In this document: positions 57,230 through 64,000 of the stretch, piece by piece
How positions within the stretch are numbered: the first letter of the stretch is position 1
How the letters are laid out: each line of letters opens with the position of its first letter
Source: Candidatus Hydrogenedentota bacterium
Lineage (GTDB): Bacteria; Hydrogenedentota; Hydrogenedentia; Hydrogenedentales; CAITNO01
DNA: 64,000 bases
Reading direction: 5' to 3'
NCBI GenBank assembly: GCA_903893795.1
Contig: CAITNO010000141.1
Location: 1 to 64,000 of the forward strand
The notes under the pieces: model-generated
The model's database searches: none
What the model was told of the DNA's origin: nothing
The model's input: the letters and a program-made list of their open reading frames with translations, nothing else
Translations under genes and position numbers: made by a program

Positions 57230-58027
57230 TTACTTGTGCCGCTGGCTGAGCAGCCACGCGATGTTTTCCGGATCCCCGTAGGTGCTGTCCCAGGAGTTGT
57301 GCCCGTCCTCCGGGTACTCGGTGTACTTCACGTCGCCCCCGGCAGCCCGCACCAGCTTCACCATCTGCTGTGTGCGGAAGGGCGGCACGACGTCGTCCTT
57401 CTTGCCGTGGAAAGCCCAGATGGGGACGGTGGCGAGTTTGGGGACCCGGTCCTCCACGGTGCCGTATTTCTCGGTAACCATCTCCCCCGTCACCAGATGT
57501 TTCATGTCGCGCGGGTCGCCGCCGCCGCAGACGGGCATGAGCGCGGCGAAGACGTCGAGTTTGTTGGGGCCCCAGACCCAGGTGGCATAGCCGCCCATGG
57601 ACAGGCCGGTCAGGGTGATGCGCGCCGGGTCCACGCGGTACTCTTTGCGCGTGGCGTCCATCATCTTCTCGATGTCGTCAAAGGCGGTATCCCACCACTT
57701 TTCCGCAGGACATTGCGGCATGAGCACGAGACAGGGGAAGCGCTCGGGATGATTGCGGATGGCGTGGCCGATGCCGACGTCGGACTGAATGAGCCCATCA
57801 CTGCCGCGCTCGCCCGCGCCGTGCAGAAAGACCACGAGGGGCCATTCCTGCGCCGCGTCGTAGCTGCGGGGAACGTAGAGGACGTAGGGCACGTTTCCGT
57901 CGTTCTTGACCAGGGTCTTGTTGAGGAAACCTGTGGCGGGGGGAGTTTTCATGGCGGCGTCCTCGGCGCTGGCGATGGTTCCGAAGAGACCGAGCGCGAT
58001 GATGAGTGTGGTTTGGGACAAATGCAC
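57230..58027 (-). CDS. secreted PHB-depolymerase/dienelactone hydrolase-like esterase
   Basis: 265 residues. The GTG start at 58025-58027 is chosen because AGGAGG lies 8 bases upstream; a longer frame is open. Signal peptide (LIIALGLFGTIASAED). Alpha/beta hydrolase fold with FLHGAGERG, nucleophile GLSMGG, HGKKDDVVPP (Asp) and EDGHNSW (His), the pattern of the PHB-depolymerase/phospholipase-carboxylesterase group. Probably a periplasmic carbohydrate or polyester esterase. It faces uvrC divergently over a 218-base spacer with a long palindrome. Confidence 0.88.
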   Translation of the reverse strand: MHLSQTTLIIALGLFGTIASAEDAAMKTPPATGFLNKTLVKNDGNVPYVLYVPRSYDAAQEWPLVVFLHGAGERGSDGLIQSDVGIGHAIRNHPERFPCLVLMPQCPAEKWWDTAFDDIEKMMDATRKEYRVDPARITLTGLSMGGYATWVWGPNKLDVFAALMPVCGGGDPRDMKHLVTGEMVTEKYGTVEDRVPKLATVPIWAFHGKKDDVVPPFRTQQMVKLVRAAGGDVKYTEYPEDGHNSWDSTYGDPENIAWLLSQRHK

Positions 58028-58142
58028 GGTGCATACCTCCTGTGGTGGTAAAGACTGAGGCACTACGATACGGGAAACGGCGGCGCTTTTCCAGCGGCGG
58101 GCGGCGGGGCCGCGGATGGAAGGGGCGAACCGAAACGGGTTC

Positions 58143-58192
58143 TTCGATTGGGTCGGGGGCCGGACTGGTTACTGGCCCCCGACCCAATCGAA
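58143..58192. repeat. perfect 19-bp inverted repeat before uvrC
   Basis: TTCGATTGGGTCGGGGGCC, a 12-base loop, GGCCCCCGACCCAATCGAA. There is no U tract on either side. It sits in the divergent spacer 54 bases before the uvrC start. Confidence 0.85.
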
Positions 58193-58245
58193 AGGCGGCG
58201 CTCTTTTGGAGCCATTCCCGTTGGGCGTGTGGTATTCTTTGGTCC

Positions 58246-60159
58246 ATGTCTGACGATGTGGAACAGCCTGAAAACGATGCGGTGGAACTGCCGCAGGTGA
58301 ATCCGGCGGATGCGCCGACACAGCCGGGGTGCTACCTGATGAAGGACGGCGCCGGGCACATCCTGTATGTGGGCAAGGCGGTCAATCTGCGGCAGCGCAT
58401 CCGCAGTTATGTCAATGAGTCCGACACGCGCGCGAATGTGCGCTTTCTGATGCGGCGGGTGGCCTCCATCGACTACCTGGTGGTGGAGACGGAGAAGGAG
58501 GCGCTGCTGCTGGAAAACAGCCTGATCAAGCAGCACAAGCCGCGCTACAATGTGCGGCTGAAGGATGACAAGACCTACCTGAGCCTGCGGATTGACCCGC
58601 GGGAGGATTTTCCGCGCATCACGGTGGTGCGGCGTTTTCAGCGGGACGGGGCGCGCCATTTCGGCCCCTATCACGACGCCACGGCGGCGCGGAAGACGCT
58701 GCGCCAGATTCAGCGGCTCTTTCCGCTGCGGCTGTGCTCGGACATTGTGCTGAACAACCGGACCCGGCCCTGCCTGTATCACCAGATGGGCCAGTGTCTC
58801 GCGCCGTGCGTGGGGCTGGTGGACCGCGCGGCGTACCACGAAATTGTGGAGCAGGTGATGCTGGTGCTGGAAGGCCGCAGCGCGGAGCTGGAGAACCGGC
58901 TGATGCAGAAGATTCGCGCGCTGGCGGATGAACTGCGCTTTGAGGAGGCTGCCGCATTGCGGGATCGCCTGCGCGACCTGGGCAGCACACTGGAACGGCA
59001 GCGCACGGTGGTGGCGGGGTCGGTGGAGGACCGGGACGTGTTCGGGGTGCATGCCGAGGGGCGCTTCACGGAACTGCAGGTGCTCTTTTACCGGGGCGGG
59101 AAACTGCTGGGGGGACGGTCCTGGTCTTTCGACGCGCATGACGTGCCGCTTCCGGAGGTGCTGGGCTCGTTTCTGCTCCAGTATTACGACACCGCGCCGG
59201 TGCTGCCGCGCGAGGTGATTGTGCCGGTGGAAATAGACGAGTCGGAGGTGCTGGCGTCGTTGTTGTCGGAAAAGCGCGGCGCCAAGGTGGAGATTCTGCA
59301 CCCGCAGCGCGGGGAGAAACTGAAACTGGTGGAACTGGCGACGCGGAACGCGGAGCGGAGCGCGTCGGAAAAGAAGATGGCCGACAAGGCCGCGAAGGAC
59401 GCGCTGGAGCTGATCCAGAAAACGCTGAAGCTGCCGCGGCTGCCGGAGCGCATCGAGTGCTTTGACGTGTCCACGACCCAGGGCGAGAAGACGGTGGCGT
59501 CGATGGCCGTGTTTGAGGGCGGCGTTCCGGCGAAGCAGCGGTATCGCAAGTACGCCATACGCAGCGTGGAGGGGCAGGACGATTTTGCCTCGCTGCGGGA
59601 GGCGCTGATGCGGCGCTACACCCGGGCCATGGCGGAAAACGACCTGCCCGACCTGGTGCTCATCGACGGAGGGCGGGGTCAACTGGGCGTGGCCGACGCG
59701 GTGCTCAAGGACCTGGGGCTGGAAGACCTGCCCCATGCGTCCATCGCCAAGTCGCGGCCGGAGGACGGCGGGACCCACTCGCCGGAACGGTTCTTTCTGC
59801 CGGGCCGGGTCAATCCGGTGATTCCGCCACAAAACGGGCCGGTCGTGCGCACCCTCGCGCGGCTCCGCGACGAAGCGCACCGCTTTGCTGTAACCTTCCA
59901 CCGCCAGAAACGGTCCAAGGCAGTACTGGCCAGTGTGTTGCTGGGTGTGCCGGGCCTCGGTCCAAAGCGCGCAAAAGCGCTGCTTACGGCACTTGGGTCG
60001 GTGGCGCGCATCCGGGCCGCGTCGGCGGTGGAGATTGCGGCGGTGCCGGGGTTCAGTGAGAAACTTGCACGGGTAGTGGCTGAACATTTACAACAATCAG
60101 GTCCTGTAGGAGCATTAACAGGGATTCCCGAGGGGGAATCCGGAGGTACACCGTCATGA
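58246..60159 (+). CDS. uvrC: excinuclease ABC subunit C
   Basis: 637 residues. Makes both incisions in nucleotide-excision repair after UvrAB damage recognition. GIY-YIG domain (GCYLMKDGAGHILYVGKAVN, about 25-105), UVR domain around 205-240, the RNase H-like C-terminal nuclease (IECFDVSTTQGEKTVASM, LVLIDGGRGQL) and tandem HhH at the end (LLGVPGLGPKRAKALL, AAVPGFSEKLARVVAEHL). The ATG at 58246 lacks a strong Shine-Dalgarno. Its stop overlaps the next start (ATGA). Confidence 0.96.
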   Translation: MSDDVEQPENDAVELPQVNPADAPTQPGCYLMKDGAGHILYVGKAVNLRQRIRSYVNESDTRANVRFLMRRVASIDYLVVETEKEALLLENSLIKQHKPRYNVRLKDDKTYLSLRIDPREDFPRITVVRRFQRDGARHFGPYHDATAARKTLRQIQRLFPLRLCSDIVLNNRTRPCLYHQMGQCLAPCVGLVDRAAYHEIVEQVMLVLEGRSAELENRLMQKIRALADELRFEEAAALRDRLRDLGSTLERQRTVVAGSVEDRDVFGVHAEGRFTELQVLFYRGGKLLGGRSWSFDAHDVPLPEVLGSFLLQYYDTAPVLPREVIVPVEIDESEVLASLLSEKRGAKVEILHPQRGEKLKLVELATRNAERSASEKKMADKAAKDALELIQKTLKLPRLPERIECFDVSTTQGEKTVASMAVFEGGVPAKQRYRKYAIRSVEGQDDFASLREALMRRYTRAMAENDLPDLVLIDGGRGQLGVADAVLKDLGLEDLPHASIAKSRPEDGGTHSPERFFLPGRVNPVIPPQNGPVVRTLARLRDEAHRFAVTFHRQKRSKAVLASVLLGVPGLGPKRAKALLTALGSVARIRAASAVEIAAVPGFSEKLARVVAEHLQQSGPVGALTGIPEGESGGTPS

Positions 60160-61769
60160 TTCTTCTTGGTTGGCTGGCATTTCTGGCTCTCGTCGTCACC
60201 GCTGTATTGGTCACATGGTCCCGGACCCTGGCCCTGCTCTTCCCTGAAAAGATCCGCACGCTGGAGGTGGACTATGTGACCACCCCGGACCTGTGGAAAC
60301 TGCGCGTGTGCCGCTACCGCAAGGAGCGGTCCCATGGGGAACCGGTGCTGCTGGTGCACGGGCTGAACGCCAACCAGAACAACTTCACGGCGCCTGCGGA
60401 CAACTGCCTGGCGGACTACCTGTCGGAGCACGGCTACGACTGCTGGACGGTGGATCTGCGCGGGACGCGCAGTTCCCGGCCGCCGGTGGCGCAGGGACGG
60501 GAAACCGTCACGGTGGAGGACTTTGTGTGGCGCGACCTGCCTGCGGTCATCGCCCACATCCAAAAGGCCACAGGGAGCGCCAAGATCCACTACGTGGGAC
60601 ATTCGCTCGGCGGCTTCCTGCTCTATGCGTATGTGCAGGCCTTCGGCGCCGACAAGATCGCCTCGGGCACGGCGCTGGGCGCGCCGACCAAATTCTCGGA
60701 TGTGACGTCCGTGGTGCCGAAGTTCCTGGTGAGAATGGCGCTGCGCTGCCCCTACGCGGGCGAGATGCTTCGCTGCGGGCTGCCCTTCGCCAAACTGGCG
60801 GGCACGGGCATCAGCGCATTTCCGATCAACCCCAACAACATTGCGCCCGGCATGGGGCTGGCCGACCTCTATCCGATTATCGAAGACCCGGCACCGCTGG
60901 TGCATGCCCAGGTGTTCAGTTGGGCCGACCGCGGCGAGATTACGCTGCGCCAGGATTCGCTGAACGTCACGCAGGGCTATGCGGCAATGAAGTTCCCGCT
61001 GCTGGCCATCTACGGGCCGGCCGATCCCTTTGTGCGGCCTGAGGCGGGGAAGGCCTTCTTTGAGAGCATCAAGAACGAAGACAAGAAGATGATTGTCTGC
61101 TCCCGTGAGAACGGCTGCAGTGAAGACTACAACCATTGCGACCTGTCTTTCGGCCGTGAGGGCACGCGCGAAGTCTTCGAGCCGATCGGCCAGTGGATCA
61201 AGGCGCATCCCATCGCCGGGGCCGCGAAAGCGGCGGAGAAGCCCGTCGAGGTGAAGGTTGCTGCCGTGGCGGCGAAAGCGCCCGAGGCTGCCAAGGAAGT
61301 TGCGGCACCGAAGGCAGCGCCGGTGGTGAAAGAGGCTGTCGCCCCCAAAGCGCCGGAAGCCACCAAGGCCGCCCCGCTGGTGAAAGAGGTCGTCTCCGTG
61401 AAGGTGCTTGAGGCTGTCAAGTCTGCGGCGGCGGTGAAGGCCACGCCTGCGCCCAAGGAGGCGGTTGCCGCGAAAGCGCCCGAAGCCACCAAGGAAACGG
61501 CAACGGTGAAGGCCGCCCCGGCAGTAAAAGCGGCGGCGCCTGCCAAGGCAGCGGAAACTGCGAAGCCCGCCCCGGCCTCCCCCAAGAAAGCGGCGGCGGC
61601 AAAGGCGCCGGTTGTGAAAAAGGCGGCGGCAGTGAAAAAGCCTGCCGCGGCAAAAGCGGCGGCACCGGCCAAGCCGGCAGCGGCAGCGAAGAAGCCTGCG
61701 GCTGTCAAGGCCCCTGCGGCACCGGCCAAGGCCGCGCCTGCGGCGAAGAACAAAGCCGCGAAGAAGTAG
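60156..61769 (+). CDS. alpha/beta hydrolase with a histone-H1-like Ala/Lys/Pro tail
   Basis: 537 residues, translationally coupled to uvrC (ATGA). An N-terminal transmembrane anchor (LLGWLAFLALVVTAVLV) precedes an alpha/beta hydrolase domain (about 30-345): LLVHGLNANQNNF, nucleophile elbow GHSLGG (Ser150), YGPADPFV (acid) and DYNHCDLSF (His). The last 185 or so residues consist almost only of Ala, Lys, Pro, Val, Glu and Thr in KAAPAxK-type repeats, like histone-H1 or AlgP-type tails. The substrate is unknown; the tail could bind nucleic acid, a polyanion or a polymer granule. Confidence 0.82.
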   Translation: MILLGWLAFLALVVTAVLVTWSRTLALLFPEKIRTLEVDYVTTPDLWKLRVCRYRKERSHGEPVLLVHGLNANQNNFTAPADNCLADYLSEHGYDCWTVDLRGTRSSRPPVAQGRETVTVEDFVWRDLPAVIAHIQKATGSAKIHYVGHSLGGFLLYAYVQAFGADKIASGTALGAPTKFSDVTSVVPKFLVRMALRCPYAGEMLRCGLPFAKLAGTGISAFPINPNNIAPGMGLADLYPIIEDPAPLVHAQVFSWADRGEITLRQDSLNVTQGYAAMKFPLLAIYGPADPFVRPEAGKAFFESIKNEDKKMIVCSRENGCSEDYNHCDLSFGREGTREVFEPIGQWIKAHPIAGAAKAAEKPVEVKVAAVAAKAPEAAKEVAAPKAAPVVKEAVAPKAPEATKAAPLVKEVVSVKVLEAVKSAAAVKATPAPKEAVAAKAPEATKETATVKAAPAVKAAAPAKAAETAKPAPASPKKAAAAKAPVVKKAAAVKKPAAAKAAAPAKPAAAAKKPAAVKAPAAPAKAAPAAKNKAAKK

Positions 61770-61778
61770 TTGGTTTTC

Positions 61779-61815
61779 AAAGTGGGACAGTCGCCCCCCG
61801 GCTGTCCCACTTTTT
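61779..61815 (+). terminator. rho-independent terminator after uvrC-hydrolase
   Basis: AAAGTGGGACAG, loop of 11, CTGTCCCACTTT then TTCACTTT. A near-perfect 12-bp stem 9 bases after the hydrolase stop. Confidence 0.88.
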
Positions 61816-61892
61816 CACTTTCTGGTTGGCGCCTGTGCAGCCGGGGGCGGTTGTGGCGCATGCAGGACTGAGCACCGCAAGGAAAACAGCAC

Positions 61893-62375
61893 ATGGACGA
61901 GAGTTACCGCAGGCCGACCTGGGACGAGTATTTCATGGAGGTGGCCAACGCCATCGCCAAACGGGCCACGTGCAACCGGGGGCGCAGCGGCTGTGTCATC
62001 GCCCGGTCCCGCACCCTGCTGGTAACGGGTTACGTGGGCTCGCCCAAGGGTTTTCCGCATTGCGATGACGTTGGCCACCAGATGAAGAAAGTCACCCACG
62101 AGGACGGCTCTGTGACGGAGCACTGTGTGCGCACGGTGCACGCCGAGCAGAACGCCATCTGCCAGGCGGCGCGGCTGGGTGTGGGCATCGAGGGTGCGAC
62201 GCTGTACTGCCGCATGACCCCGTGCCGGGTGTGCGCGATGCTGATTATCAACTGTGGCATCACGCGGGTCGTGTGCGAGCGGCGCTATCACGCCGGGGCC
62301 GAGTCGGAGGAAATGTTCCGGGTGGCGGGGGTGTCCATCGAGTTCATGCACAACGAGGTGCAGCCCTATGAATAG
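61893..62375 (+). CDS. deoxycytidylate deaminase (ComEB-type)
   Basis: 160 residues. Cytidine-deaminase fold with the zinc and catalytic motif HAEQNAICQAARLGV and PCRVCAMLIINCGI. The N-terminus (PTWDEYFMEVANAIAKRATC, RSGCVIARSRTLLVTGYVGSP) is that of dCMP deaminases, which convert dCMP to dUMP for dTTP synthesis; ComEB, a related protein, is tied to competence in Bacillus. AAGGA lies 10 bases before the ATG. Followed at once by the PLD-like gene (24-base spacer). Confidence 0.92.
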   Translation: MDESYRRPTWDEYFMEVANAIAKRATCNRGRSGCVIARSRTLLVTGYVGSPKGFPHCDDVGHQMKKVTHEDGSVTEHCVRTVHAEQNAICQAARLGVGIEGATLYCRMTPCRVCAMLIINCGITRVVCERRYHAGAESEEMFRVAGVSIEFMHNEVQPYE

Positions 62376-62399
62376 CCCCGCCGGCCGCGCCGCGCGGCC

Positions 62400-63557
62400 A
62401 TGAGCGCGCCCTTTGCGCCGCCGCGCAGGGGCGTCCGGAAACGGATGCTGGTGCTTGCGGCGTCGGTGCTGCTGGGATGGGCGGCGGCCACGGCCGTACT
62501 GGGGCAGCACGCGCTGCCCACGGCCGCCACCGTACCGCAGGCGTCCCCGCCTGCCATCGCTCCTGTACCGCAGACGCCTCCGCTTGCCGTCCCCAGCGGG
62601 ACGGTTGCGGACAGGGACGCCCGCGGTACGGAGTCCCCCATCCGCGTCTATTTTGCCCCGCCGCAGTCGGGCGACCCCGATCCGATTGACCAGGCGCTGC
62701 TGCGGCTGATCAACTCGGCGCAATCGTCCGTGGCCTGCGCCTTTTATGAACTGGAACTGCCCGCGGCGGCGGATGCGCTGGTTGCGCGGCACCAGGCCGG
62801 GGTGCGGGTGGGCATCGTGTCGGACAGTGACTACAGGGAACGTCTGGCCGTGCGGCGCTGCATCGCGGCGGGTATCCCGGTGGTGTTCGACGAGCGGCCC
62901 GCGTTCATGCACGACAAGTTCTGCGTGGTGGACGGGCGCTTTGTGTGGACCGGCTCGACCAACATCACCGAGAACTGCATGTACAAGAACAACAACAACT
63001 CGGTGCTGGTGGAGTCGGCGGAACTGGCGAAGGATTTCGCCGCCGAGTTCGGCGAGATGTTTGACGCGCACCGCTTCGGTCCCGACTCGCCGAAGAACAC
63101 GCCCTTCCCCGAAGTGACCCTTTCCGACGGCACGCAGATTGAGTGCTATTTCGCGCCGGAGGACGACGCCGGAAGCGCGCTGGCGCGCTTCGCCGAATCG
63201 GCCCGCCAGCGCATTGATTTCGCCGCTTTCTCCTTCACGTCCAAAGACCTCGCCGAGGCCATGGACACGCGCATGCAGGCGGGGGTGCGGGTGCGCGGCG
63301 TCTTTGAAAAGCGCGGCGCCAATTCGCCGTCGTCGCGATACAAATGGCTGACCGAGCACGGCGCCGCCGTGCAGACTGACACGAACCCGGCCAACCTGCA
63401 CGACAAGTTTCTGGTGGTGGACGGCAGTGCGGTGGCTACGGGCAGTTTCAATTTCAGCCGCAACGCGGACGAGCACAACGACGAGAATCTGCTTATCATC
63501 CACAACCCGGCGCTGGCGAGAAAGTATATGGAGGAAGTGGACCGGTTGATGAATTGA
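62400..63557 (+). CDS. phospholipase D-like protein (two HKD motifs), exported
   Basis: 385 residues. An N-terminal signal or anchor (MLVLAASVLLGWAAATAV) is followed by a Pro-rich linker (about 45-78) that comes from an inserted palindromic repeat. Two PLDc domains follow, each with an HKD motif: HDKFCVVDG with GSTN and HDKFLVVDG with GSFN. Family members include phospholipases, cardiolipin synthases and nucleases such as Nuc; this one resembles the nuclease/phospholipase subgroup with separate HKD motifs on one chain. The ATG at 62400 is 24 bases after the deaminase stop. Confidence 0.85.
   Translation: MSAPFAPPRRGVRKRMLVLAASVLLGWAAATAVLGQHALPTAATVPQASPPAIAPVPQTPPLAVPSGTVADRDARGTESPIRVYFAPPQSGDPDPIDQALLRLINSAQSSVACAFYELELPAAADALVARHQAGVRVGIVSDSDYRERLAVRRCIAAGIPVVFDERPAFMHDKFCVVDGRFVWTGSTNITENCMYKNNNNSVLVESAELAKDFAAEFGEMFDAHRFGPDSPKNTPFPEVTLSDGTQIECYFAPEDDAGSALARFAESARQRIDFAAFSFTSKDLAEAMDTRMQAGVRVRGVFEKRGANSPSSRYKWLTEHGAAVQTDTNPANLHDKFLVVDGSAVATGSFNFSRNADEHNDENLLIIHNPALARKYMEEVDRLMN
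62530..62631. repeat. inverted repeat inserted in the PLD-like gene
   Basis: Left arm 62530-62547 CCGTACCGCAGGCGTCCC and right arm 62614-62631 (its reverse complement with one mismatch) enclose a 66-base centre that also has a degenerate third copy (CTGTACCGCAGACGCC). Similar CCGCAGGCGTCCCGCC sequences occur between genes at about 39744 and 51743. Confidence 0.8.
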
Positions 63558-63649
63558 GCGGGGTCGGAGTTGCCTGTGAGGAACGCGGCAGGATGCCGCG
63601 TCTACGGTTGAGCACGCGATGCTGCTGTCCTATCCCTGCGCGCGGCGGC

Positions 63650-64000
63650 TCAGGTTCCCAGCCACTTGGCGAGAATGTCGGGGTGGATGGCCCAGCCGAG
63701 CAGGCCGGCCAGGCCCATCACGACGCCGAAGGCCGTGGGGACCATGGCGAGCCAGTAGAGCCAGATGGTCTGCGTGAGCGAGGTGACGGCGAGCATGGAG
63801 ATGGCGATTGCGAGTCCGGCGTCCATGAGGTCGAACTGGTCGTCGCGGAAGTTGTAGGCGTCGTAGGCTTTCTGCGCGTCCTCCGCCTGCTTTTTCAAGT
63901 CATCCATTTTCTTTTGCTGTTTGTCGATGGCCTCCTCGGATTTGGCGATGAGGGCCTCCATCTTGGCGGGGTCGGCCGCAGGGTTGGCCAGTTGCTGCGC
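63650..64000 (-). CDS. DUF4337-like membrane protein (5' end outside window)
   Basis: The minus-strand frame is open from the window edge to the stop at 63650, giving about 116 residues of the C-terminal part. A coiled-coil (AKSEEAIDKQQKKMDDLKKQ) is followed by DAYNFRDDQFDLMDAGLAIAISMLAV and two transmembrane helices with LVTSLTQTIWLYWLAMVPTAFGVVMGLAGLLGW (about 35 residues in all), matching DUF4337 proteins of unknown function. The N-terminal membrane helix lies outside the window. Confidence 0.8.
   Translation of the reverse strand, partial: AQQLANPAADPAKMEALIAKSEEAIDKQQKKMDDLKKQAEDAQKAYDAYNFRDDQFDLMDAGLAIAISMLAVTSLTQTIWLYWLAMVPTAFGVVMGLAGLLGWAIHPDILAKWLGT

Noticed and set aside
60156..61769. 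polyhydroxyalkanoate synthase PhaC
   Set aside because: The nucleophile elbow is GHSLGG (Ser), not the Cys lipase-like box of PhaC, and the PhaC signature around it is missing.

Overview
The window is 64 kb of GC-rich bacterial DNA. It carries many secreted sulfatases and carbohydrate-active proteins, a DUF1559-like prepilin-type protein with an N-terminal zinc ribbon, DUF5107 and DUF4337 proteins, and a very dense load of intergenic palindromes. This combination fits an environmental Planctomycetota- or Hydrogenedentota-like (PVC-neighbourhood) genome. That placement is inference from gene content only; there is no rRNA gene in the window to confirm it.

Layout. 0-6 kb: the 3' end of an IS630-type transposase, a small antitoxin-like ORF, then a minus-strand housekeeping run read as ftsH > folP > glmM > pdxJ. 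6-11 kb: a lipoprotein-like or secreted esterase, rmlC, a divergent hybrid histidine kinase and a small secreted Cys-containing protein. 11.7-15.5 kb: dnaG-rpoD and a tRNA-Met. The primase has lost three of its four zinc ligands. 15.5-22.8 kb: an integrated element in the tRNA-Met 3' end. It has an intact tyrosine integrase, an excisionase-like protein, a DUF3987 protein, a TerS-like HTH protein and two zinc-ribbon membrane proteins, and it is bounded by a 47-bp att duplication.

23-36 kb: a uroporphyrinogen-decarboxylase-family protein, an L-fucose-type permease and a zinc-ribbon/prepilin-like protein. Next comes a compact cluster of two SCP2-like proteins around a class III aminotransferase and a split transketolase, broken by a frameshifted four-helix-bundle gene. 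It is followed by a sulfatase and a BNR_4 propeller. 37-45 kb: a HAD-like protein, a second sulfatase, an SGNH hydrolase, a bestrophin-like membrane protein, a P-type ATPase and a repeat island. 45-64 kb: a second hybrid kinase, two paralogous secreted C39-like proteins, a GH29 fucosidase, a YgbA-family protein, a large DUF5107/TPR protein, an esterase, uvrC, an alpha/beta hydrolase with a histone-H1-like tail, dCMP deaminase, a PLD-like protein and the end of a DUF4337 protein.

Functionally, the fucosidase, fucose-type permease, two sulfatases, BNR_4 propeller, SGNH hydrolase and secreted esterases together suggest use of sulfated, fucose-containing polysaccharides, although the genes are dispersed rather than in one operon. 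The most unusual points are the zinc-ligand-depleted DnaG, the integrated element with its zinc-ribbon pair, the SCP2/aminotransferase/transketolase cluster, and several families of intergenic hairpins whose copies show compensatory stem changes.
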